Part shown: positions 9,007 through 16,540 of the stretch, piece after piece | How positions within the stretch are numbered: position 1 is the stretch's first letter | Layout: each line of letters starts with the position of its first letter | NCBI GenBank assembly: GCA_018700525.1 | Contig: JABITN010000023.1 | Coordinates: 1-32,294, forward strand | Direction of reading: 5' to 3' | Origin: Opitutales bacterium | Lineage (GTDB): Bacteria > Verrucomicrobiota > Verrucomicrobiia > Opitutales > Opitutaceae | Length of the DNA: 32,294 nt | Program-made: the position numbers and the translations under genes | The notes under the pieces: generated by a model | Database searches by the model: none | What the model saw: the letters and a program-made list of their open reading frames with translations, nothing else | What the model was told of the DNA's origin: nothing

Positions 9007-10008
9007 ATGAAAAAACGTTTTCTTCCATTCTCGCTTATCCTTTTCCTATTCGCAGTTCTCATTGGCTGCACGTCTTCAGACGACTCCGCCAATGAGAGTT
9101 CCAACAGCGACAAAATTGTAATCGCCGCCATCCCGAAGGCCACAGGGGGAGATTTTTGGGAAACCGTCGAACAAGGGGCCCGCCGCGCCGCGACCGAACT
9201 GGATATCGAACTAAAATGGGAAGGCACAGTCACCGAAACTGAAATCGCCGAGCAAACGAAGATCATCGAAAATATGATTAATCTCGGCGTCGATGCAATC
9301 GCGCTCGCCCCCCTCAACAATCAAGCCCAGCGTAAACCCGTCCAATCCGCCGTCGACAACGGGATCCCGGTCGTGGTGTTCGATTCATCGATCGACGGCA
9401 ATGCCCACTCGAGCTTCGTTGCCACCGACAACCAATTGGGCGGTTCTCTCGGAGCTCAGTTCCTTTCTAAGAAAATTGGTTCCGAAGGCCGTGTGGTGGT
9501 TTTTCGATACGTTCAAGGCACCGCCAGCACAGCTAAACGAGCTGACGGTTTCATTGCTACAGCCAAAGCCGCTGGCCTCGAAATAGCCGCGGATCCTTTC
9601 TCCGAATCCGGTACGCTCGAAGGTTCCAAAAGCGTCGTAGCCAACACCCTCGAACGCTTCATTGAAAATGGTAAGCTCTCTTTAGACGGCATCTTCGCTG
9701 CCAATCTCACGACTACGCTCGGCGTCTCATCAGCCTTAGACGATCTCCGCTCAAGCGGTATCGAAGTGGATCTCGCTTTCGTCGGTTTCGACAGTTCCGT
9801 CAAACTCGTCAAAGAAGTCCAAACCGGCAAGATTGACGCCCTCATTGTTCAGAGCCCAGAGAAGATGGGCTACCTAGCTGTCAAAACCGCGTTCGCCGTA
9901 GTCCAAGGCAAACCAGTCGAAGCTCACGTCGACACCGGCGTCCAAGTCGTCACCGCGAACCGCCTCGAAACCGAACCCGAAATTCGTGCCCTCGTCGGCC
10001 TGAAATAA
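9007..10008 (+). CDS. Sugar ABC transporter substrate-binding lipoprotein (RbsB-like)
   Basis: High-affinity sugar receptor of a ribose/galactose-family (CUT2) ABC importer. The 333-residue protein begins with a lysine-rich, hydrophobic signal ending in the lipobox LIGC, so Cys21 is the predicted lipidated residue anchoring it at the membrane. A Ser/Asp/Asn-rich linker follows. The mature part has the periplasmic-binding-protein type 1 fold: VIAAIPKATGGDFWETVEQGARRA, then the repeated nucleophile-free hinges IIENMINLGVDAIALAPLNN and PVVVFDSSIDG, and the LAFVGFDSS segment in the second lobe. It is the first gene of a four-gene plus-strand operon, followed after 67 bases by the ATPase. A ligand cannot be read directly; the mutarotase at the operon end suggests a 6-deoxyhexose such as L-fucose. 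No Shine-Dalgarno motif seen before the ATG. Confidence 0.93.
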   Translation: MKKRFLPFSLILFLFAVLIGCTSSDDSANESSNSDKIVIAAIPKATGGDFWETVEQGARRAATELDIELKWEGTVTETEIAEQTKIIENMINLGVDAIALAPLNNQAQRKPVQSAVDNGIPVVVFDSSIDGNAHSSFVATDNQLGGSLGAQFLSKKIGSEGRVVVFRYVQGTASTAKRADGFIATAKAAGLEIAADPFSESGTLEGSKSVVANTLERFIENGKLSLDGIFAANLTTTLGVSSALDDLRSSGIEVDLAFVGFDSSVKLVKEVQTGKIDALIVQSPEKMGYLAVKTAFAVVQGKPVEAHVDTGVQVVTANRLETEPEIRALVGLK

Positions 10009-10075
10009 CAGCGGCGCCAGCGGCTAGTATTGAAAAATAAACATCGGGCCGCACGCTTCACTTCACTCCATCTCC

Positions 10076-11602
10076 TTGCCTGCCCCACTCTCAATCGCAA
10101 CATCTCGCCTCGAAATGCGAGGCATCCACAAACGCTTCGGAGCCACCCACGCGCTGCGCGGTGTAAACATCTCCGTCGAACCAGGCGAAGTCATGGCACT
10201 CGTCGGCGAAAACGGCGCTGGCAAAAGCACCCTTATGAAAGTGCTGTCTGGAGCCCATGCTCCCGACGAAGGCAGCCTCTTTCTTGACGGCAGCCCCTAC
10301 ACGCCTGGAAATCCTCTGCACGCCCGCGAACAAGGCATCGCGATGATCTATCAAGAACTCTCCTTAGCCCCGCATCTGTCGGTCATGGAGAACATCCTGC
10401 TAGGAATCGAGCCGACCCGCCGAGGACTTATTCTTTGGGATGAAATGAAATCGCGAGCTACTGCCGCTCTTTCCACGGTAGGCCTGCATAAGCTATCCCC
10501 CGAAACCCCAGTCAATCAACTTTCGATAGCCCACCAGCAACTCATCGAAATCGCACGTGCAGTTGCCCTCGATTGTCGCGTTCTCGTCCTTGACGAACCC
10601 ACCAGCTCCCTTGCGTCGAAGGACATCGAAAAGCTCTTCGCTCTCGTGCGCAGTCTTTCCGAAAAAGGTATTTCAGTAATATACATTTCCCATTTTCTTG
10701 AAGAGGTCCAAGCCCTGAGCCATCGGTACACCGTCCTACGCGATGGCGAAACCGTTGGCTCCGGACAAACTGCAGAGGCCGGGGACGAAACCATCATTTC
10801 CCTCATGGTCGGCCGCGATGTAAATGACTTGTATCCACGCAGCCAGCGCAATCCTGGATCCATTGCTCTCCAAACCAATCAACTCGCTGGAATCCATAAA
10901 CCGAGATCAGCCAGCATTCAACTTCGCAAAGGCGAGGTCCTAGGAATAGCCGGACTCGTCGGAGCTGGTCGTACCGAATTTCTGGATATTCTTTTCGGAC
11001 TCGAACCCATCGCCAGCGGTGGAGTAACCATCGGGACCTTTTCTGGAGCCGCCCTCCCTGCCCAACGCTGGCAACAAGGAGTCGGCATGGTCAGCGAAGA
11101 CCGAAAAACGCAAGGCCTCGCTCTCGGCCTAAGCATAGCCGACAATCTCACACTACCCAAACTTGACGAACTTGGTCCCGGACGCCTCGTCATTCCGAGC
11201 CGGCAAGTCAAGGTCTGCGCTCCCTGGATCGAACGCATTCCCATAAAATGCCAATCCGCCCGTCAGTCAGTCAGCGATCTTAGCGGCGGCAATCAGCAAA
11301 AAGTTGCCATCGCTCGGCTCCTCCACGCCGACGTCGATATTCTCCTGCTCGACGAGCCCACCCGCGGGATTGACGTAGGGTCCAAGGCCCAAATCTACCA
11401 ACTCATCGATTCCCTCGCCCAAGGAGACCCATCGGAAGGCCATGAAGCTAAAGCCGTCCTCATCGTCAGCAGCTACCTACCCGAGCTTCTCGGGATCTGC
11501 GATCGCATAGCCGTCATGTGCCGCGGTCAACTCAGCGAAGCCAAACCTGTCGAAGACTGGGACGAGCGCCAACTTATGGCTACCGCCATAGGACAAGAAT
11601 AG
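10076..11602 (+). CDS. Sugar ABC transporter, double ATP-binding subunit (RbsA/MglA-like)
   Basis: Energising subunit of the CUT2 importer, about 508 residues with two fused ABC cassettes as in RbsA, MglA and XylG. The first cassette has Walker A GENGAGKST at 44-52, a QELSLAPHLSVMENILLG Q-loop region, a signature-like LSIAHQQ at 149-155 and Walker B VLVLDEPT at 169-176. The second has the degenerate Walker A GLVGAGRTEF typical of this family, a perfect signature DLSGGNQQK and Walker B ILLLDEPTRGID. The start is uncertain. TTG at 10076 is the longest choice; ATG at 10115 would begin at MRGIHKRFG and cut the usual first beta strand residues (LEM...), so the TTG or another upstream non-ATG start is preferred. 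Ends 15 bases before the permease gene, consistent with one transcript. Confidence 0.93.
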   Translation: MPAPLSIATSRLEMRGIHKRFGATHALRGVNISVEPGEVMALVGENGAGKSTLMKVLSGAHAPDEGSLFLDGSPYTPGNPLHAREQGIAMIYQELSLAPHLSVMENILLGIEPTRRGLILWDEMKSRATAALSTVGLHKLSPETPVNQLSIAHQQLIEIARAVALDCRVLVLDEPTSSLASKDIEKLFALVRSLSEKGISVIYISHFLEEVQALSHRYTVLRDGETVGSGQTAEAGDETIISLMVGRDVNDLYPRSQRNPGSIALQTNQLAGIHKPRSASIQLRKGEVLGIAGLVGAGRTEFLDILFGLEPIASGGVTIGTFSGAALPAQRWQQGVGMVSEDRKTQGLALGLSIADNLTLPKLDELGPGRLVIPSRQVKVCAPWIERIPIKCQSARQSVSDLSGGNQQKVAIARLLHADVDILLLDEPTRGIDVGSKAQIYQLIDSLAQGDPSEGHEAKAVLIVSSYLPELLGICDRIAVMCRGQLSEAKPVEDWDERQLMATAIGQE

Positions 11603-11617
11603 CCATTTCGTATAAAC

Positions 11618-12673
11618 ATGCCCAACGCCCTTAAAACCAATCCATTCAAAACACTTCAATCTAAAGCCTGGTTCAATCTCGGAGCCCGCTTTCTCGCTTT
11701 GATAATCGTATTCCTCTTCTTCGCAATCTTCGTCGAAGACGGAAAGTTCTACACTCTGCGCAATCTTGAAAACATCGTCCGCCAAAGCTCCGTCTACGCG
11801 ACTGCAGCTCTCGGAATGACATTCGTTATCATAACCGCCGGAATTGATCTCTCAGTCGGTTCCATCATCGCGCTCGCGGTCGTAGTTGTCGCCTGGACCC
11901 TCAATATTCAAATCGACGGCCCCAATGGCGAACTCGTGTATCTCGTTCACCAATACCCCTTCGCTACGCCTTTACTAGCATGCGTGCTCGCAATCGCCGC
12001 ATCATCGCTCGTAGGCCTCTTCAACGGAGCACTTATCGTGCGTCTCAAAATGGTTCCGTTCATCGTGACTCTCGGCAGCATGGGAATCATTCGCGGACTC
12101 GCCAAAGGAATTGCAAACGAACGAGACATCTACCCGCCTGAAGAAACCTGGATCGGTAGCTTGATGGATCCAACTCTCACCAACAAAGCCAAAAGCTGGA
12201 TGCTGCTTCCAGCGGGAGTTTGGATTCTTATCGTTTGCATCGGCATTGCGTCCTTCATACTTAAATATACCCGATTCGGGCGACACGTTTACGCAGTCGG
12301 ATCCAACGAGGAAACCGCTCGCCTTTGCGGGGTACCAGTCGGACGCACTAAGCTAATCGTTTACGCGCTTACCGGATTTTTCTGCGCTCTAGCCGGCTTT
12401 ATGCAATTTTCCTATATCGGCGGCGTTGGTCAACCCACTACGGGCATTATGTACGAACTCTTCGTCATCGCCGCCGTCATCATCGGTGGAGCGAGTTTTT
12501 CAGGCGGCGAAGGCTCCATTCTCGGCACAATCATCGGAGCCTTAATCATAACGATTCTCTATATGGGCGGACAACAAATGGGCTGGCCGAAATGGGTGCA
12601 AGAAATGGTCATCGGCGGTATTATAATCCTCGCTGTAGCCGTCGACCGACTACGCCACAGAAAATTGGCGTAA
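11618..12673 (+). CDS. Sugar ABC transporter permease (RbsC-like)
   Basis: Membrane channel subunit of the same importer. The 351-residue protein is strongly hydrophobic with about ten predicted transmembrane segments. It carries the CUT2 permease hallmarks: GMTFVIITAGIDLSVGS early, the VPFIVTLGSMGIIRGLA segment, and the cytoplasmic coupling region VYAVGSNEETARLCGVPVGR that contacts the ATPase. A long N-terminal cytoplasmic tail of about 25 residues precedes the first helix. It follows the ATPase gene by 15 bases and precedes the mutarotase gene by 143 bases. A single permease gene implies a homodimeric channel, as is usual for the ribose family. No lesions seen. Confidence 0.93.
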   Translation: MPNALKTNPFKTLQSKAWFNLGARFLALIIVFLFFAIFVEDGKFYTLRNLENIVRQSSVYATAALGMTFVIITAGIDLSVGSIIALAVVVVAWTLNIQIDGPNGELVYLVHQYPFATPLLACVLAIAASSLVGLFNGALIVRLKMVPFIVTLGSMGIIRGLAKGIANERDIYPPEETWIGSLMDPTLTNKAKSWMLLPAGVWILIVCIGIASFILKYTRFGRHVYAVGSNEETARLCGVPVGRTKLIVYALTGFFCALAGFMQFSYIGGVGQPTTGIMYELFVIAAVIIGGASFSGGEGSILGTIIGALIITILYMGGQQMGWPKWVQEMVIGGIIILAVAVDRLRHRKLA

Positions 12674-12816
12674 CCAAATCAGATCGTAGGGCCTATCTAA
12701 TTTGTCAACAATCCGCAGAGGCGGCGTCCCTACATTTTCACACCCCTCAAGCCAGCAAATTCGAAGTAGCCACACTCACCAATCTCCTTCAACCTTCATA
12801 CTTCAACCTTATAAAA

Positions 12817-13248
12817 ATGCTCATCGGAATCTCTCCTCTACTCAGCCCAGAACTACTCAACGCTCTTTATTGCATGGGTCACGGCGACGAGATCGTGCTT
12901 GCCGATGCGCATTTTCCTGGCGATTCCACCAATCCTAATTGCATTCGCGCAGATGGCCTGAAAATTGCCGATTTACTTTCAGGCATCGCTCCCCTTTTCA
13001 TTCTAGATCAATACGTCGAAAATCCACTCACCATGATGGCTCCAGTCGACCGCGATCAACTCGACCCAAGCGTCGAGTCAAGTTTCCTCAAAGCCATCCG
13101 CACGACCTGGCCGGAAACCAAACCTCCAGAAAGAGTCGAGCGCTTCGATTTCTACGATCGCTCTCAGACCGCGTTCGCCGTCGTGATGACCGGAGACACC
13201 GCTCAATACGGAAACATCATCCTCAAAAAAGGCGTAACACCTTGCTGA
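12817..13248 (+). CDS. fucU: L-fucose mutarotase-type protein (RbsD/FucU family)
   Basis: Interconverts anomers of a sugar after import. In E. coli FucU converts alpha- and beta-L-fucose, while the relative RbsD acts on ribose. The 143-residue product starts MLIGISPLLSPELL and continues with the family active-site segment MGHGDEIVLADAHFPG, then IRADGLKIADLLSGI and the C-terminal YGNIILKKGVTPC. These segments match the FucU branch (ISPLISPELL, FPA, LLKKGVTP in the E. coli protein) more closely than RbsD. The ATG at 12817 was chosen because family homology begins exactly there; the open frame upstream encodes nothing like the family. It closes the importer operon. It is the best clue that the imported sugar is L-fucose or a close 6-deoxy relative. 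No fucose isomerase, kinase or aldolase genes are seen beside it. Confidence 0.88.
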   Translation: MLIGISPLLSPELLNALYCMGHGDEIVLADAHFPGDSTNPNCIRADGLKIADLLSGIAPLFILDQYVENPLTMMAPVDRDQLDPSVESSFLKAIRTTWPETKPPERVERFDFYDRSQTAFAVVMTGDTAQYGNIILKKGVTPC

Positions 13249-13291
13249 TTTTTCACTTCCCGAGACAATAACCTAAAATCAAAATACCGTT

Positions 13292-13849
13292 ATGATAATC
13301 GTTCTAGTCGCCGTCGCCGTATTTGCCCTATTCTATATCGTAATCTACAACGGCCTAGTTGGGAAAAAAAACCAGGTGGAAAACGCATTCGCCAGCATCG
13401 ACACGATGCTCAAGAAACGTTACGACCTGATTCCCAATCTTGTCGCAACTGTTAAACAATACGCTACCCACGAAAAAGAGACGCTAACCGAAATCACGGA
13501 ATTGCGAGCCAAGGCTATCTCAGGCAGCCTTTCCTCCGATGAACAAGTACAAGTCGATAACCAAATTTCTAAAGCAATGGGAGGCATCATGGTTGCCGTG
13601 GAAAGCTACCCCGAATTGAAAGCGAACGAAAACTTCGTTCAACTCCAACGCACGTTAAACGAAACCGAAGAGCAAATCTCGGCAGCTCGACGGGCATTCA
13701 ACGCTGCGGTAACTGACTTTAACAACGCCATCGAAATGTTCCCCTCGAGCATCGTTGCCGGCATGATGAATTATGCTCGCCGACAACTCTTCGAAATTCC
13801 CAAAACCGAACGCGAGAATATCGATGTCGGCAAGCTGTTCGATAACTAG
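13292..13849 (+). CDS. LemA family membrane protein
   Basis: 185-residue protein with one N-terminal transmembrane segment (IIVLVAVAVFALFYIVIYNGLV) and the LemA-domain opening NQVENAFASIDTMLKKRYDLIPNL, then VKQYATHEKETLTEITELRAKA and the closing NNAIEMFPSSIVAGMMNYARRQLFE. The rest is predicted to be a helical bundle facing the cell exterior. The biochemical role of LemA proteins is not settled; they are often linked to envelope stress or to partner membrane proteins. It is followed after 41 bases by a DUF3137 gene, a pairing seen in many bacteria and consistent with a shared envelope function. No Shine-Dalgarno sequence at the ATG. Confidence 0.92.
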   Translation: MIIVLVAVAVFALFYIVIYNGLVGKKNQVENAFASIDTMLKKRYDLIPNLVATVKQYATHEKETLTEITELRAKAISGSLSSDEQVQVDNQISKAMGGIMVAVESYPELKANENFVQLQRTLNETEEQISAARRAFNAAVTDFNNAIEMFPSSIVAGMMNYARRQLFEIPKTERENIDVGKLFDN

Positions 13850-13890
13850 TCCCGCCTCCCTTCGCAAAGCCTTCTAACACCGCGACCGGT

Positions 13891-14865
13891 ATGACGGAAC
13901 AAAACGCATCGACTGCTACCTTTGAACAAAAGATATCCCCCCTCCTGGAGCAATTCGAAGTTCAGCGGAAAAAGTGCCTCAAAAAATGGTTTACCTGCAT
14001 GTTCATCATTGGAGGACTTGGCGCACTCTTTTGCATTAACATTTCCCAACGCAGTGCCCAACCTGTTCAGCCGATTTTTATCGTGGTAGTCGTATCCGGA
14101 TTATTGGGAGTGGGCATTTTATACCTCATCACGAATTCTTATAAAAAAGGATATAAGAACGAAGTTGTCCGAGCCGTCATCCAAGCTTATAAACCAGGCC
14201 TAAACTACCATCCCGAATCCTATGTAAGCGAAGGAAAATTCCAAAGCAGCAAGCTCTTCCTCAAAGGTATCGATCGATATAAAGGCGAAGATCATATCTC
14301 CGGAATCTGCGGCAAGACCGATTTCGAATTCTCCGAACTCCACGCCCAATACAAAACGACTAGTAGCGACAGCAAAGGAAGAACCAGCACCCGTTGGCAT
14401 ACCATTTTCAAAGGGATCTTCTTTATCGCAGATTTCCACAAAGACTTTCGCACGCATACTGTCGTGCTGCCCGACACCGCCGAGAAACTCTTCGGTTTCC
14501 TGGGAAAGAAGCTTCAGGGGATGAATCTCACTCGCGGAGAACTCATCAAGCTCGAGGATCCCGAATTCGAACGCGAATTCTGCGTTTACGGAGACGACCA
14601 AATCGAAGCCCGCTACATCCTTTCACCCGGACTCATGCGACGCATCCTCAGCTATCGATCCAAATTCGGAGCCAAGATGCACCTAGCCTTTCTAAAATCA
14701 CGAGTCTACATCGCCTTGAGCACCGACAAGAATCACTTCGAACCCAAGGTCTTCACCCCCGTCAACGACCTCTCTCAAGTTCAAGTATTCAGAAACGACC
14801 TCGATATGATCATCGACATTATCGAAGACCTAAATCTAAACACGCGCCTCTGGTCGAAAGAATAG
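13891..14865 (+). CDS. DUF3137 domain membrane protein (LemA partner)
   Basis: 324-residue protein of unknown function. It has two adjacent transmembrane helices near the N terminus (about 33-52, WFTCMFIIGGLGALFCINI, and about 60-80, IFIVVVVSGLLGVGILYLI). A large cytoplasmic or soluble part follows, with the DUF3137 core: TRWHTIFKGIFFIADFHKDF, then FGFLGKKLQGM, FCVYGDDQIEARYILSPGLM and VYIALSTDKNHFEP. The order and motif content match proteins commonly encoded beside LemA. Function is unknown in the family; membrane location and co-occurrence suggest it acts with LemA at the envelope. Assignment to the family is by motif recollection, not a search. Confidence 0.8.
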   Translation: MTEQNASTATFEQKISPLLEQFEVQRKKCLKKWFTCMFIIGGLGALFCINISQRSAQPVQPIFIVVVVSGLLGVGILYLITNSYKKGYKNEVVRAVIQAYKPGLNYHPESYVSEGKFQSSKLFLKGIDRYKGEDHISGICGKTDFEFSELHAQYKTTSSDSKGRTSTRWHTIFKGIFFIADFHKDFRTHTVVLPDTAEKLFGFLGKKLQGMNLTRGELIKLEDPEFEREFCVYGDDQIEARYILSPGLMRRILSYRSKFGAKMHLAFLKSRVYIALSTDKNHFEPKVFTPVNDLSQVQVFRNDLDMIIDIIEDLNLNTRLWSKE

Positions 14866-14888
14866 CCTCCCAGCCCCCTTTTTAACCG

Positions 14889-14902
14889 TTGCTTTGCAGC
14901 AA
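14889..14902 (+). terminator. Weak hairpin between the DUF3137 gene and parA
   Basis: TTGCT-TTGC-AGCAA, a 5-bp stem followed by AATT, 23 bases after the DUF3137 stop codon and 25 bases before parA. It may separate the LemA pair from the parA-rnc-mfd run, but it is short and weak. Confidence 0.25.
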
Positions 14903-14927
14903 AATTGATTCATAAAACGCCGCCAAG

Positions 14928-15713
14928 ATGGCTTGCAAAGTATTTACCATAGCGAATCAAAAAGGAGGTGTAGGCAAAACCACAACTGCCGTTAACCTGG
15001 CAGCAGGCCTGGCCGAAAGCGGCATAGAAACGCTTCTTATCGACTTAGACCCTCAGGCAAACGCAACGAGCGGTCTCGGCTTCGAAAAAGAAGAAGGCCG
15101 CAGCATCTATCCCGCGCTGATGGAGGATGGAGATGCCGCAGATATGATCTTTGAGACTGGACGCAAACGCCTCAGTCTCCTGCCATCGGAAGTCGATCTC
15201 GCTGCAGCGGAAATCGAACTCGCCCAAAAAGACAACCACTTGGGCCAGGTCACCGAAGCCATTCGCCCTCTCATCGAATCCAATATTTACCAGGTCATCA
15301 TCATCGATTGCCCGCCTGCGTTAGGTATGCTTTCGATGAATAGCCTCGCGTCAGCCGACTACCTTCTGGTCGCCCTGCAATGCGAATACCTCGCCCTCGA
15401 AGGACTCGGCCAGATTCTCAGCGTCGTCGAACGCCTCCACGAAGCAGGCGTCAATGATCGCCTCGAAATCGGCGGCATCATAATGACCATGTTCGACATT
15501 CGCACCAAACTTTCCCGCGAAGTCGTCCAGGAAGTGCAAACTAATTTGCCGGATCTTATTTTCAAAACCGTAATACCGCGCACCGTCCGAATCAGCGAGG
15601 CTCCCTCATTCGGTCAAACGATATTCGAGTACGACAAGTCGAACCCTGGCGCCACCGCTTACCGCAACCTGGCCGAAGAGCTCATCAAACGCTTCGAGCT
15701 CAAGAATGCTTAA
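14928..15713 (+). CDS. parA: ParA/Soj family ATPase
   Basis: Deviant-Walker ATPase of the chromosome-partitioning family, 261 residues. Walker A is KGGVGKTT at 12-19, with the signature lysine at the start of the motif. IDLDPQANATSGLG forms the A' box, VIIIDCPPALGMLSMNSL the Walker B region, and VIPRTVRISEAPSFG the conserved C-terminal segment typical of Soj-type ParA that partners ParB. In the family it binds DNA non-specifically and segregates parS-ParB complexes. No parB gene or obvious parS site lies next to it in this window; its neighbour is rnc, 38 bases downstream. The partner may be encoded elsewhere. The ATG at 14928 lies three residues before the first beta strand, as usual. Confidence 0.93.
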   Translation: MACKVFTIANQKGGVGKTTTAVNLAAGLAESGIETLLIDLDPQANATSGLGFEKEEGRSIYPALMEDGDAADMIFETGRKRLSLLPSEVDLAAAEIELAQKDNHLGQVTEAIRPLIESNIYQVIIIDCPPALGMLSMNSLASADYLLVALQCEYLALEGLGQILSVVERLHEAGVNDRLEIGGIIMTMFDIRTKLSREVVQEVQTNLPDLIFKTVIPRTVRISEAPSFGQTIFEYDKSNPGATAYRNLAEELIKRFELKNA

Positions 15714-15751
15714 GGTGCTCGAACGCATTCATAATTCCCCACATTTCTCGC

Positions 15752-16540
15752 ATGGTTCGATCTAAGTTGAAACGTATTTTCAAGAGCCTTTCCGAATCGC
15801 CCCGGACCGAACCCTACGATAAAAAGATCGCCGGGGAGATGTCCAAGATGCAAATAAAAGACGTAGAAAGAGCCCTCGACTACACCTTTAACAACAAAAG
15901 CCTTCTCGTAAAAGGGCTCACTCATCCATCCTACCTCCTTCACTCGCGCGAGCAGATCAACAACAATCAACGCCTTGAATTCCTAGGCGACGCGGTGATT
16001 CAACTAGTCCTTACCGAAACGCTCTACTTCAAATTTCCCAACGAACGCGAAGGCCAACTAACCAAAACCCGCTCAGGCTACGCCCGCGGGGACTACATGG
16101 CTCAGATCGCTCGACGCCTCGGCCTCAACGAATTTATATTGCTCAAAAAGCGAGATCGCGAAACCGGTGTCGCCGAAAAGGATTCCGCATTGGGCGACGT
16201 CTTCGAATCCATCGTCGGCGCCGTCTACCTAGACAGCGATTGGCCTACGGCACGCGACCTGGTTCTAAAGCTCTACGACAACCTGGATGAAAGCCCGGTC
16301 GAAGAAGGAGTGATCTCCAACCCCAAAGGGCACCTGCAAGAACTCATTCAACCCGAGTTTGGCAACAATGCTCTCCGCTACGAGACGACTGCTGAAGAAG
16401 GCAATCCTCACAATCGACTCTTCGAAATTACTATTTTCTGCAACGAAGACAAACTGGGCGTCGGTAAAGGACCCACGAAAAAAGAGGCCGCCGAAAGCGC
16501 GGCGCTCGAAGCAATTGCCGTCCTCGAAAATCGAAAATGA
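15752..16540 (+). CDS. rnc: Ribonuclease III
   Basis: Double-stranded-RNA endonuclease that matures rRNA precursors and some mRNAs. The 262-residue product has the catalytic domain with signature NQRLEFLGDAVIQL, where Glu76 and Asp80 match the first metal-ligand pair, and DVFESIVGAVYLD, where Asp149 and Glu152 match the second. A C-terminal double-stranded-RNA-binding domain spans about 190-260 (PKGHLQELIQ through GPTKKEAAESAALEAIAVL). There is an N-terminal extension of about 30 residues relative to the usual family start; an internal ATG at residue 30 or 33 could be the true start. The stop codon overlaps the mfd start by 4 bases (ATGA), so the two genes are translationally coupled. Confidence 0.96.
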   Translation: MVRSKLKRIFKSLSESPRTEPYDKKIAGEMSKMQIKDVERALDYTFNNKSLLVKGLTHPSYLLHSREQINNNQRLEFLGDAVIQLVLTETLYFKFPNEREGQLTKTRSGYARGDYMAQIARRLGLNEFILLKKRDRETGVAEKDSALGDVFESIVGAVYLDSDWPTARDLVLKLYDNLDESPVEEGVISNPKGHLQELIQPEFGNNALRYETTAEEGNPHNRLFEITIFCNEDKLGVGKGPTKKEAAESAALEAIAVLENRK

